Assembly (NCBI GenBank): GCA_016700155.1
Contig: CP065001.1
Location: 1,674,001 to 1,738,000, forward strand
Origin: Ignavibacteriales bacterium
Lineage (GTDB): Bacteria > Bacteroidota > Ignavibacteria > Ignavibacteriales > Ignavibacteriaceae
Length of the DNA: 64,000 nt
Direction: 5' to 3'
The stretch's first letter is position 1; the number at the start of each line of letters is the position of its first letter. This document shows, one piece after another, positions 1 to 7,635 of the stretch. Position numbers and translations under genes: made by a program. The notes under the pieces are model-generated. The model worked only from the letters and a program-made list of their open reading frames with translations, was not told where the DNA came from and searched no databases.

Positions 1-334
1 AAACATTATATTTACCGGAGCGATAAAAAATAATTTCCTTCCAGAACCATGTCCAATCCGGTTCAACATCCTGGTATATAGTATTGTCATAAGACTCATC
101 GCTGTTTGAATCGACTTCAAAGATTTTAAAATATACTCCGTACACATCGACATCCTCACCCATGCGTACAAGCATTTTTAAAGATCCGCCATCTTCTGTG
201 ATTGTAAATGTACTGCTTGAATTGATTGCATATCCGTCTTCATCAACATCTTCACAGAAGTAAAGTGATTGTGCGTTGACAGATGACAATGTAAACAGAG
301 TTAAAATCAAAACAAGTGAAAACTTTGATTTCAT
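1..334 (-). CDS. Exported hypothetical protein (3' end outside window)
   Basis: The reading frame is open from an ATG at 334 down to the window edge, so only the N-terminal ~111 residues are visible. It begins MKSKFSLVLILTLFTLSSVNAQ, a typical signal peptide with cleavage likely after AQ. The rest is acidic and aromatic-rich (CEDVDEDGY, then VEPDWTWFWKE), and I do not recognise a family. It lies in the same direction as the exported proteins that follow on the minus strand. Function unknown; an envelope or secreted location is inferred from the signal peptide alone. Confidence 0.75.
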   Translation of the reverse strand, partial: MKSKFSLVLILTLFTLSSVNAQSLYFCEDVDEDGYAINSSSTFTITEDGGSLKMLVRMGEDVDVYGVYFKIFEVDSNSDESYDNTIYQDVEPDWTWFWKEIIFYRSGKYNV

Positions 335-476
335 AAAATGATCCTTTTGTTAGTTATAGATAAGTGATTATCCAAACAGATGCCAAAGCAAGCTTTTGTA
401 AATTGTTATGATAATTAACCGGTGTCGCAAATGAGCGACTTGTTGAACTATCAATAATTAGCAGGGGAGAGACAAA

Positions 477-2147
477 TTACTTTTTATAAATAATCTTTCC
501 GTTAAAGATTGTCATCACAACCGATACATCTTTTATTTTTTGCGGAGGTATAGAAAATATATCTTCATCCAGAATTATGAGATCGGCAAGTTTACCCTCT
601 TCAATTGAACCGATATACTTTTCCTGGAAACCCGCGTAAGCACTGTTGATCGTATAGCATCTTATTGCCTCCTCAACAGAGATTTTTTCTTCCGGTATCC
701 ATCCTTCCGGATTCAGGTTATCAGATGTACTTCTTGTTACCGCGGCATAAATACCGAGAAGGGGATTAAGAGGTGCCACAGGCCAGTCTGTACCGAAACT
801 AACGCACGCAGAATCGTCCAGTAAACTTTTTATTTTATAAGATGAAGTGATCCTATCGCCTAATCTTTTATGAGCCCAGTTTCCATCATCAAGCAAATGA
901 ACAGGCTGCATTGATGCAAGTACACCTATATTTTGAAAACGTCCGAGATCTTCTGTTCTTAGATGTTGTGCATGTTCAATACGGAATCTTCGGTCCCAAT
1001 ATGGATTTTCGTTTTTTATTTTTTCATACATATCAAGCAAAAATGAATTTGCCTTATCTCCGATTGCATGGACACAGACCTGGAGATGATTTATATCAGC
1101 ATCGGTAGCCCATTTTTCAAGCCTGCCATCCAGTACAATATCATTCGCTAAACCAAAATTGTTGTCTGAATTTTCATATTCATCAAACAACCAAGCTGTG
1201 CTTGAACCGAGAGAACCATCAGAATATGCTTTTAGTGAACCCAAAGAAAAAATATTATCCTGTTTGATTGATGTCTTAAGTTTTATCAAATCTCTGTAAT
1301 TAGTAATTGGAAGTCTGCAGTACATCCTGCATGTAAGTAAACCATTATCGTGTGCGTTTACCAGTGTAGAGAGATCGTTAAACTCCGTAATATCCTGCAC
1401 TGTCGTAACACCTAAGCGTTTAGCTTCATTCAATGCTGCTGTGAGGGCTTCCTGTTTTTCTTTCTCAGAATGCTCGGGAATAATAGAAAAGATCAAATCC
1501 ATTGCATTGTCTTTTAATATACCTGTAGGTTCGCCTGTAACCGGGTCGCGTTCAATTAATCCGCCAATCGGATCTTTTGTTTCCTTAGTTATACCAGCTT
1601 GCTTCAACGCATACGAATTTGCCAATCCCATATGACCATCTAATCTGCTTACGAATACGGGTGTTGATTCTGAAATGTCATCTATCAATTCTTTTGTCGG
1701 TAAGATTTTTTCATCCCATGTTTCGTGATCCCATCTTCCTCCGGTTATCCATCTATCGGGATGTAATTCGATATAACTTCTAAGAATTTCTTTAAACTGC
1801 TGTTTAGATTTTGCAGGACGAAGATCAATTCCGCTTATATAAAATCCACCGCTAAGGAAATGCGTGTGATTATCAATAAAACCAGGCAGCATCAGCTTAC
1901 CACCAAGGTCAATTACTTCAGGAATAATTCCCGTGCGGGTAAGAACTTCTTCAGTTGTACCAACTAAAATTATTTTATCGTTCTCGATGAGCACAGCTTC
2001 AGCGAGAGGTTGTTTTTCATTTACTGTATATATTTTGCCGTTGATGAATGCTTTAAATGTCTGAGCGGTGCTGAAAGTTTGCATAATTGTCCAGCTTAAT
2101 ATGAAGAGTGTAACAATATAATTTTTCATTTTGTTTTTTGATTGCAA
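477..2147 (-). CDS. Exported metal-dependent amidohydrolase (YtcJ-like, amidohydrolase 3 family)
   Basis: 556 residues, the usual size of YtcJ-type amidohydrolases, which hydrolyse amide or related C-N bonds; the substrate is unknown. A hydrophobic segment at about residues 8-28 ending STAQ looks like a signal peptide. The metal-binding HxH is seen as DNHTHF (His94, His96). Further family blocks are GGRWDHE, a central HAIGDKAN, RIEHAQ and the late GTDWPVAPLNP, followed by the C-terminal EEGKLADLIILD beta-sandwich strand. An in-frame ATG at 2129 (MKNYIV) would give a more ordinary signal peptide start than 2147. It stands alone between hairpins and exported genes. Confidence 0.88.
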   Translation of the reverse strand: MQSKNKMKNYIVTLFILSWTIMQTFSTAQTFKAFINGKIYTVNEKQPLAEAVLIENDKIILVGTTEEVLTRTGIIPEVIDLGGKLMLPGFIDNHTHFLSGGFYISGIDLRPAKSKQQFKEILRSYIELHPDRWITGGRWDHETWDEKILPTKELIDDISESTPVFVSRLDGHMGLANSYALKQAGITKETKDPIGGLIERDPVTGEPTGILKDNAMDLIFSIIPEHSEKEKQEALTAALNEAKRLGVTTVQDITEFNDLSTLVNAHDNGLLTCRMYCRLPITNYRDLIKLKTSIKQDNIFSLGSLKAYSDGSLGSSTAWLFDEYENSDNNFGLANDIVLDGRLEKWATDADINHLQVCVHAIGDKANSFLLDMYEKIKNENPYWDRRFRIEHAQHLRTEDLGRFQNIGVLASMQPVHLLDDGNWAHKRLGDRITSSYKIKSLLDDSACVSFGTDWPVAPLNPLLGIYAAVTRSTSDNLNPEGWIPEEKISVEEAIRCYTINSAYAGFQEKYIGSIEEGKLADLIILDEDIFSIPPQKIKDVSVVMTIFNGKIIYKK

Positions 2148-2185
2148 AATAAATAAGTAAAAGAAATGCTTCCACTTTAAAAATA

Positions 2186-2212
2186 AAAACCCGGTAATAA
2201 AATAACCGGGCT
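2186..2212 (-). terminator. Rho-independent terminator after the T9SS protein gene at 2233-3330
   Basis: Read on the minus strand, GCCCGGTTATTTTATTACCGGG forms a stem of 6-7 bp that is directly followed by TTTTTATTTTT. It lies about 20 bp past the stop codon at 2233 and ahead of the amidohydrolase gene, so the latter probably has its own promoter. Confidence 0.8.
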
Positions 2213-2232
2213 TAATTAATGGTCAGTTGTGC

Positions 2233-3330
2233 CTACCTTAGCAACAGCATTTTCCGAACTTGTTTAACTGATACGGAATTGTTGTTTGAAGTTGCTTCGA
2301 ATGAATAAAAATAAACTCCACTTGTAAGTTCATTTCCGGCATCAAAAATTATTTTATGATGACCGCTCTCAACAAATCCATCAACGAGTACAGCAACCTG
2401 TTCGCCTATTGAGTTAAATACTTTCAATACCACTCTGCTGTCATTCGACAGGTTGTAACTGATAGTTGTTGAAGGATTAAAAGGATTTGGAAAATTCTGC
2501 ATAAGTGTAAAATCGGGAACAATTATATCAACATTAATTATTTCCGAAAATTTGAACGTACCGTCAAAGTCCACCTGCTTTAGTTTATAGGAATAATTTC
2601 CCGCAGCTAAGTTTTCATCATTAAAAGAATATGAGTTTTGTTCTGATGTTGTTCCATTACCGGTTATAAAGCTAATTGATTCCCAATCAGAGTTTAGGTG
2701 TGAATCATTCTTTAACCGTAAAATTTCAAATCCACGATTGTTTACTTCAGAGCTGGTTTGCCATTTTAGTAGTACCCCATTATTTGCTGGTTGTGCTGTA
2801 AATGAACTTAACTCAACCGGAACCGGAGGTATAATTCTTACTGGAAACTTTGGACCAAAATTCCATCTATCAAGGGTAGAAGGAATACTGTCGTTGTTCA
2901 CACTTTGTCCGACCGAATAAATGGTATCCCAGGAAACCGAATTTGAAGCTGTAAAATTAAAGCTCCAGCTTACTGTGTCATTCGAAAAATGTCTCGGATC
3001 AGTATGAGTGATTTCACTGTCAATTTCCTGTGTGCCCGCATCAGTCACAGAAATGTTACTGAACCTGGCTGCAACATTAAATCCGCCTGTTATTGCAGGT
3101 CCGCCTGTCATCTTAATCCTGTATAGTGCTGTTTGATTCTGTTCGAGTGTGTCAGGACCTTCCACCCAGACATTCACGGTTGGGTCTGAACTCAGGTTAT
3201 GGCATAAACAACCTTCACCATTTAATTGTGTCAATCCAACGATTCCTGTTAAGAGATCAGTCCCTGCATAAATAATTACAGTTGCGAAAGCAACGATAAG
3301 AAGTAAAGTGTATTTCATTTTTATTCCCAC
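2233..3330 (-). CDS. Secreted T9SS-sorted protein with N-terminal Cys-x-Cys-His motif (choice-of-anchor V-like)
   Basis: 365 residues. A signal peptide (about 1-22) is followed at once by GEGCLCHN and a beta-rich domain (about 45-165, with ITGGFNVAARFS). This layout recalls the 'choice-of-anchor V' domain proteins of the FCB group. The motif is CxCH, not a CxxCH haem site. The middle (about 170-270) is the VPVELSSFTA...WQTSSEVNNRGFEI fibronectin-like module found ahead of sorting domains in Ignavibacteria. The last ~90 residues are a type A sorting domain (QNFPNPFNPSTTIS ... GVYFYSF ... KMLLLR), so the protein should cross the outer membrane by T9SS and stay at or leave the surface. Substrate or partner unknown. 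Confidence 0.82.
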   Translation of the reverse strand: MGIKMKYTLLLIVAFATVIIYAGTDLLTGIVGLTQLNGEGCLCHNLSSDPTVNVWVEGPDTLEQNQTALYRIKMTGGPAITGGFNVAARFSNISVTDAGTQEIDSEITHTDPRHFSNDTVSWSFNFTASNSVSWDTIYSVGQSVNNDSIPSTLDRWNFGPKFPVRIIPPVPVELSSFTAQPANNGVLLKWQTSSEVNNRGFEILRLKNDSHLNSDWESISFITGNGTTSEQNSYSFNDENLAAGNYSYKLKQVDFDGTFKFSEIINVDIIVPDFTLMQNFPNPFNPSTTISYNLSNDSRVVLKVFNSIGEQVAVLVDGFVESGHHKIIFDAGNELTSGVYFYSFEATSNNNSVSVKQVRKMLLLR

Positions 3331-3345
3331 AGTTTGTTAATAATT

Positions 3346-3366
3346 CAGCCGGCACAATACCGGCTG
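3346..3366. terminator. Intergenic hairpin between two T9SS genes
   Basis: CAGCCGG and CCGGCTG form a perfect 7-bp stem with a 7-nt loop, midway between the stop at 3391 and the start at 3330. There is no clear U-run on the minus strand, so it may be a weak terminator or an mRNA-stabilising hairpin. Confidence 0.5.
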
Positions 3367-3390
3367 ATCTGATGAAAAAGATTGAAATGA

Positions 3391-4935
3391 TTATTTAAGG
3401 ATTGTCATTTTTTTAGTTTGTGTATAAAATTTGCCTGATGCATCTACAGCTTCAATACTGTAAAGATAGTTACCGCTAGCAAGACCATCAGCATTGAAAG
3501 TTAAATTGTGTTTCCCGGCTGAGTAATTACCTTGGGCTAAAACATTTAATTTTTCACCTAGCAGATTGAAAATCTTTAACTGCACCTGTGCTTCAACAGG
3601 CAGTGAAAATTCAATTGTGGTTGATGGATTGAAAGGATTCGGATGATTCTGTGCAAGTTCAAAGAGTGTTGGAAGAAGAATTTCAACTTCAGCTGTTTGT
3701 GAATATTCATACGAACCATCATAGTCTATTTGTTTTAATCTGTAATAGTATTTCCCGGTTGTAGTTTCTTCGTTACGGAATTCATAAATGTGAACTTCAG
3801 ATGATGTTCCAAAGCCTGGTACGAATCCAACATTGCTGAAAGTAATATTATCTGTACTTCTTTCAATCTCGAAGCCTCTGTTATTTATTTCTGAAGCAGT
3901 AGTCCAGTTAAGTATTACATCTTTATCCGAAACAGATGCAGAAAATGAAACCAGTTCGACAGGTGTAAATGTAGGTGATGTCAATTTGTAAAAACCATTT
4001 CCTTGTGCCGAAAATACGGTCATAGAATCAACTATGTAAACCTGGTAATTTGAAGATGAAATTGGAACCTGCTGCCAATTTGAACCGCCATTTTTAGTTC
4101 TCCATGTATTCCCGCAAGAGTAGCACCCGGCATAAACTTCTTCACCATCAATAGGATTAACGTGTACTCCCCACATATTAATTCCGTTGAACGTTGATTG
4201 AAGTGTCCACGTAGCACCATAATCGGTTGATTTTAATAAACCGCCGCCGCCGCTCCATCTGGTAGCCCAGGCAGTTCCGGGACTTCTGTAGTCAACCGCG
4301 ATGGTTGGAATTTCTCCGCTTGTATTGTGAACCTGGCCCCAGGTTTGACCGTAGTCTGTGCTTCTGAAAATTCCTGTACCATTGTCACCAACAAGGATGA
4401 TGCTCGTATCTTGAAAAACTTCGATATCACATGGTGTTGCACATCCAACCGCAGATGTAAGGGTAGTCCACGTGCTGCCAAAATCGGTTGACCGCATAAA
4501 GCTGCTGTTGCTCATTGTGTAAATTGTATCCGGATGTGAGGGATCGGGTGTCATCGGAATTCCAAAGAAGGAGAATGTCAAACCGTCTGCCGTTATGACC
4601 CAACTGGCTCCTGCGTCTGTTGATTTAAGAATTTTGTCCCCGCTTCCTTCAATTGCGACTAACAGTGTACCCAAATTATCATCATCAAGTATTATTGATT
4701 TTACGTCTGAAGCACCCGGAATATTGATTCCATATTGTGTAAAACTTTCTCCTCGGTTGGTGCTTTTATAAATTTTATTGTCGAATCCGTAATAGACATT
4801 ATTTGAATTGTCTCTTTCAACATCGATTGGTCCTCCAAGACTTCCACCAGATTGCTTCAATACCCAGTTGTATTGCGCAAGTGATACAAATGAAAACGCA
4901 AGAACAAATAGAACAGTGGCACACAGATTCTTCAT
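3391..4935 (-). CDS. Secreted Asp-box beta-propeller protein with T9SS type A sorting domain (paralog 1)
   Basis: 514 residues: signal peptide (about 1-20, ending SLAQ), then a propeller-like region (20-330) with repeated Asp boxes (STDAGASW, STDFGSTW, STDYGQTW, STDYGATW) as in sialidase/BNR and plant-photosystem-assembly-like propellers. A VELVSFSASV module (about 335-420) and a C-terminal type A sorting domain (QNHPNPFNPSTTIEF ... GNYLYSIEA ... KKMTILK) follow. It is probably a surface-displayed or released protein; no enzymatic residues can be assigned. It is a clear tandem paralog of the gene at 5109-6656, sharing domain order, block sequences and upstream promoter region. Confidence 0.85.
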   Translation of the reverse strand: MKNLCATVLFVLAFSFVSLAQYNWVLKQSGGSLGGPIDVERDNSNNVYYGFDNKIYKSTNRGESFTQYGINIPGASDVKSIILDDDNLGTLLVAIEGSGDKILKSTDAGASWVITADGLTFSFFGIPMTPDPSHPDTIYTMSNSSFMRSTDFGSTWTTLTSAVGCATPCDIEVFQDTSIILVGDNGTGIFRSTDYGQTWGQVHNTSGEIPTIAVDYRSPGTAWATRWSGGGGLLKSTDYGATWTLQSTFNGINMWGVHVNPIDGEEVYAGCYSCGNTWRTKNGGSNWQQVPISSSNYQVYIVDSMTVFSAQGNGFYKLTSPTFTPVELVSFSASVSDKDVILNWTTASEINNRGFEIERSTDNITFSNVGFVPGFGTSSEVHIYEFRNEETTTGKYYYRLKQIDYDGSYEYSQTAEVEILLPTLFELAQNHPNPFNPSTTIEFSLPVEAQVQLKIFNLLGEKLNVLAQGNYSAGKHNLTFNADGLASGNYLYSIEAVDASGKFYTQTKKMTILK

Positions 4936-4987
4936 CGGTTAACCTCTTTTTATTTGGATTTAGTTTAGTTAAGAATTGTATTGCATA

Positions 4988-5017
4988 CAAAATAAGTATT
5001 AATCTTTTTAATCCAAA
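4988..5017 (-). promoter_or_regulatory. Predicted Bacteroidetes-type promoter for paralog 1
   Basis: On the minus strand the region reads TTTG, 19 nt, TATTTTG, close to the Bacteroidetes -33/-7 consensus TTTG-N19-21-TAnnTTTG. The same boxes with the same 19-nt spacing occur upstream of the tandem paralog, and roughly 90 bp around them are well conserved between the two copies. The box lies about 50 nt ahead of the ATG. Confidence 0.6.
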
Positions 5018-5075
5018 GATTTTCAAGCTAAATAGTTGGTATGATAAAATGTTTCTGCAACAGAAATCAGGAACT

Positions 5076-5100
5076 GCAATCCGGATAAAATCCGGATTGC
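5076..5100. terminator. Perfect 11-bp inverted repeat downstream of paralog 2
   Basis: GCAATCCGGAT and ATCCGGATTGC are separated by three bases. The hairpin lies just past the stop codon at 5109 of the minus-strand gene. It lacks a strong U-run on either side, so it is called as terminator-like or as a 3'-end stabilising hairpin. Confidence 0.6.
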
Positions 5101-5108
5101 ATAAAAAA

Positions 5109-6656
5109 TTATTTTAACAACACCATCTTCTTAATTGAAGAGTACGCAGTTCCATTATTGCCAAGAGCATTCATTTGATAGTAATATACCCCTGAAGCCA
5201 TATTGCCTGCTTCAAAGTTTAAGGTATGATTGCCTGCAGTAAAATCGTTCTCGGTAATTTCTGAAATTTTTTCTCCAAGTGAATTAAAAAGAATTATTTT
5301 AACTTTTGCATCAACAGGAAGTGAAAAATTAATTGCAGTTGAAGGATTGAAGGGGTTAGGAAAATTTTGTGTTAACTCATATGAAGCAGGTATGGGAGCT
5401 TCAATTTCAATTGTGTTATAAATCTTATAAGTGCCGTCAAGGTCTATCTGCTTTAATCTGAAATAAGTTTTACTTGTTATCATCTTATTGATGACATAGG
5501 AATAATTTTTACTCTCCGTGGTTGTACCATTTCCAGATACAAATCCTGATCTGAAAAAATTGATGTTATCATTACTCTGCTCTACTTCAAATCCATGATT
5601 ATTTGTTTCACTTGATGTAGACCACTCAAGGACAATTTTATTATCTCTTATACTTCCACTAAATGAAGTTAATTCAACAGGAACAAAAGTTGGTGACCAA
5701 AGTTTATAAAAACCACCTGATTGAGCGGCAAAAATTGTCATCGTATCAATAATGGCAACCGAATAATTACTTGCAGGTAAAGTAGTTTGCTGCCATGTAT
5801 TTCCCCAGTCACGTGTTATATATACATTACTGCCGGACCAGGTGCCTGTTATAACAAAGTCAGAGTTTTCAGGATGAATATGAACACCCCAGGTACTTGT
5901 ACCGCTATACGCAACAGTAACCCACGTTTCACCATAATCTGTTGATCTGATTATTCCGCCACCACCGGAAAATTTTGTTGCCCAGGCAGTTCCGGGATTT
6001 CTAAAATCAACTGCAATAGTAGGTATTTCACCGGATGTCGAATATTTTAATCCCCAGGTCTGACCATAATCAGTACTCTTAAAAATTCCATGTCCAAGAT
6101 CACCAACCAGAATAATACTTGTGTCAGGAAAAACAATTACATCACAAGGCGCCTGGCTGGTTCCGACACTGCTTGTTATTGTCGACCAAGTGCTTCCAAA
6201 ATCTGTAGATCTGTCGAAGTTATTTCCGTTCATCAGGTATAGAGTATCGGGATGAGTAGGATCCTGATCAGAAGGAATTCCATAAAATGAAAAAGATAAA
6301 TTATCAGCAGTTGTTACCCAGGTAGCTCCGTTATCTGTTGATTTAACCATTTTATAATTGCTACCCTTATAAACTGCTACAACCATTTCATTCGGTCTTT
6401 CAGGATGAAGGTGTAAACATTTGATTGCAGAAGCTTGAGAAATACTTGAGCCATATTGTGTGAAAGTTTCGCCCCTGTCGGTGCTTCTGAAGATAGCACT
6501 TGATGAGCCATAATACACAATGTTTTTATTCAAAGGATCAATTAGTATCGGATTGCCTCTACCACCGCCGGACATCTTTAATTGCCAGGTATATTGTGCA
6601 GATACCTGAAATGAAACAAGTAAAACCAGGCATAACACCGCTGAAATTTTCCTCAT
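5109..6656 (-). CDS. Secreted Asp-box beta-propeller protein with T9SS type A sorting domain (paralog 2)
   Basis: 515 residues with the same plan as the downstream paralog: signal peptide ending VSAQ, Asp-box propeller (STDRGETF, STDNGATW, STDFGSTW, STDYGQTW, STDYGETW, TRDWGNTW), VELTSFSGSI module, and type A sorting domain (QNFPNPFNPSTAINF ... GVYYYQMNA ... KKMVLLK). Shared blocks such as EIPTIAVD, RNPGTAWAT/RSPGTAWAT and FSFYGIP/FSFFGIP show recent tandem duplication. Predicted to be exported by T9SS; function unknown. It has its own promoter and 3' hairpin. Confidence 0.85.
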   Translation of the reverse strand: MRKISAVLCLVLLVSFQVSAQYTWQLKMSGGGRGNPILIDPLNKNIVYYGSSSAIFRSTDRGETFTQYGSSISQASAIKCLHLHPERPNEMVVAVYKGSNYKMVKSTDNGATWVTTADNLSFSFYGIPSDQDPTHPDTLYLMNGNNFDRSTDFGSTWSTITSSVGTSQAPCDVIVFPDTSIILVGDLGHGIFKSTDYGQTWGLKYSTSGEIPTIAVDFRNPGTAWATKFSGGGGIIRSTDYGETWVTVAYSGTSTWGVHIHPENSDFVITGTWSGSNVYITRDWGNTWQQTTLPASNYSVAIIDTMTIFAAQSGGFYKLWSPTFVPVELTSFSGSIRDNKIVLEWSTSSETNNHGFEVEQSNDNINFFRSGFVSGNGTTTESKNYSYVINKMITSKTYFRLKQIDLDGTYKIYNTIEIEAPIPASYELTQNFPNPFNPSTAINFSLPVDAKVKIILFNSLGEKISEITENDFTAGNHTLNFEAGNMASGVYYYQMNALGNNGTAYSSIKKMVLLK

Positions 6657-6708
6657 CAGTCAACCTCTATTTATTTGGATTTAGTTTAGTTATGAATTGA
6701 AGTGCAAT

Positions 6709-6738
6709 CAAAATAAGTATTAATATTAATAATACAAA
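6709..6738 (-). promoter_or_regulatory. Predicted Bacteroidetes-type promoter for paralog 2
   Basis: TTTG-N19-TATTTTG on the minus strand, matching the arrangement upstream of the paralog at 4988-5017. The leader to the ATG at 6656 is about 50 nt and is conserved between the copies (including an AACTAAACTAAATCCAAATA stretch). Confidence 0.6.
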
Positions 6739-6840
6739 GATTTTTTTTGCGGGATGAATTTAGGTATTTGATTATTAACGCTTCATCTGGTTTAAGGAAT
6801 AAAACAAATACAATTTATTTTTTCCCCAGCTAAAGTATTT

Positions 6841-6873
6841 CTTGGAATTCAGCACTATAAATAGTTAAGTTTG
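6841..6873 (+). promoter_or_regulatory. Predicted promoter for bshB1
   Basis: CTTG at 6841-6844, a 21-nt spacer and TAAGTTTG at 6866-6873 fit the -33/-7 Bacteroidetes pattern with one mismatch in the -33 box. The start codon at 6909 lies 35 nt downstream. Confidence 0.5.
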
Positions 6874-6908
6874 ACATTAAATTTTCTATATCAAAAAATC
6901 TGAAGTGT

Positions 6909-7625
6909 ATGAATCTTGATATACTTGTTTTCGCTGCTCATCCTGATGATGCAGAATTATCTATGGGGGGAACAATCGCAAAATTTACCAAACACGGTTT
7001 TAAAGTCGGCATAATTGATATTACGCGCGGGGAAATGGGCACAAGAGGCACACCGGAAATACGTCAGAAGGAAGCGTTTCAGTCAGCTATTGTACTTAAG
7101 ACTTCTGTCAGAGAAAATCTTTCAATTCCTGATGGACATATTGAACAGAATAAAGAAAACCTGAGTAAGATTGTGATGGAGCTGCGAAGGTATAAACCAA
7201 AAATAATTTTCGCTCCTTATTTCGATGACCGTCATCCTGATCATATTGATGCGAGCAAACTGGTCAAGCAGGCTATGTTCACATCCGGTCTTATGAAGTT
7301 TAAAACTTTTGACAAAGAAGTACCGCAGGAAGCTTACCGACCTAAAAAACTTTTTTACTATATGCAGACATACACTTTTGAGCCTTCTTTTATCATTGAC
7401 GTAAGTGAAACCTTTAGTGATAAAATGAAAGCGATTGGATGTTATTCAACTCAGTTTCATAATCCGAGAAGTACAGAACCGGAAACATTTATTAGCAGAC
7501 CGGAATTTCTGCATTATATCGAAGCACGAGCCGGGTTTTATGGTTTTCAGATTGGAAAAAGTTTTGGTGAACCATTTTTCTCAGAAGAAAAAATTGAATT
7601 GGAATTGAGTTCAATCCTTAACTGA
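6909..7625 (+). CDS. bshB1: Bacillithiol biosynthesis deacetylase BshB1
   Basis: 238 residues, the normal size for BshB1, a zinc-dependent deacetylase that converts GlcNAc-malate to GlcN-malate in bacillithiol synthesis (cytoplasmic). The PIG-L/LmbE zinc motif is visible as AAHPDDAELSMGGT (His11, Asp13, Asp14), with a second ligand region DDRHPDH (His109, His112). The BshB1-typical DITRGEMGTRGTPEIR and FHNPRSTEPETFIS blocks are present, which distinguishes it from generic LmbE proteins. bshA and bshC are not in the window. It converges with copA, with only 10 bp between the stops. Confidence 0.93.
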   Translation: MNLDILVFAAHPDDAELSMGGTIAKFTKHGFKVGIIDITRGEMGTRGTPEIRQKEAFQSAIVLKTSVRENLSIPDGHIEQNKENLSKIVMELRRYKPKIIFAPYFDDRHPDHIDASKLVKQAMFTSGLMKFKTFDKEVPQEAYRPKKLFYYMQTYTFEPSFIIDVSETFSDKMKAIGCYSTQFHNPRSTEPETFISRPEFLHYIEARAGFYGFQIGKSFGEPFFSEEKIELELSSILN

Positions 7626-7635
7626 TACAGGGTTA

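Noticed and set aside
2233..3330. Cytochrome c haem site in the T9SS protein
   Set aside because: The motif is CLCH (one residue between the cysteines), not CxxCH.
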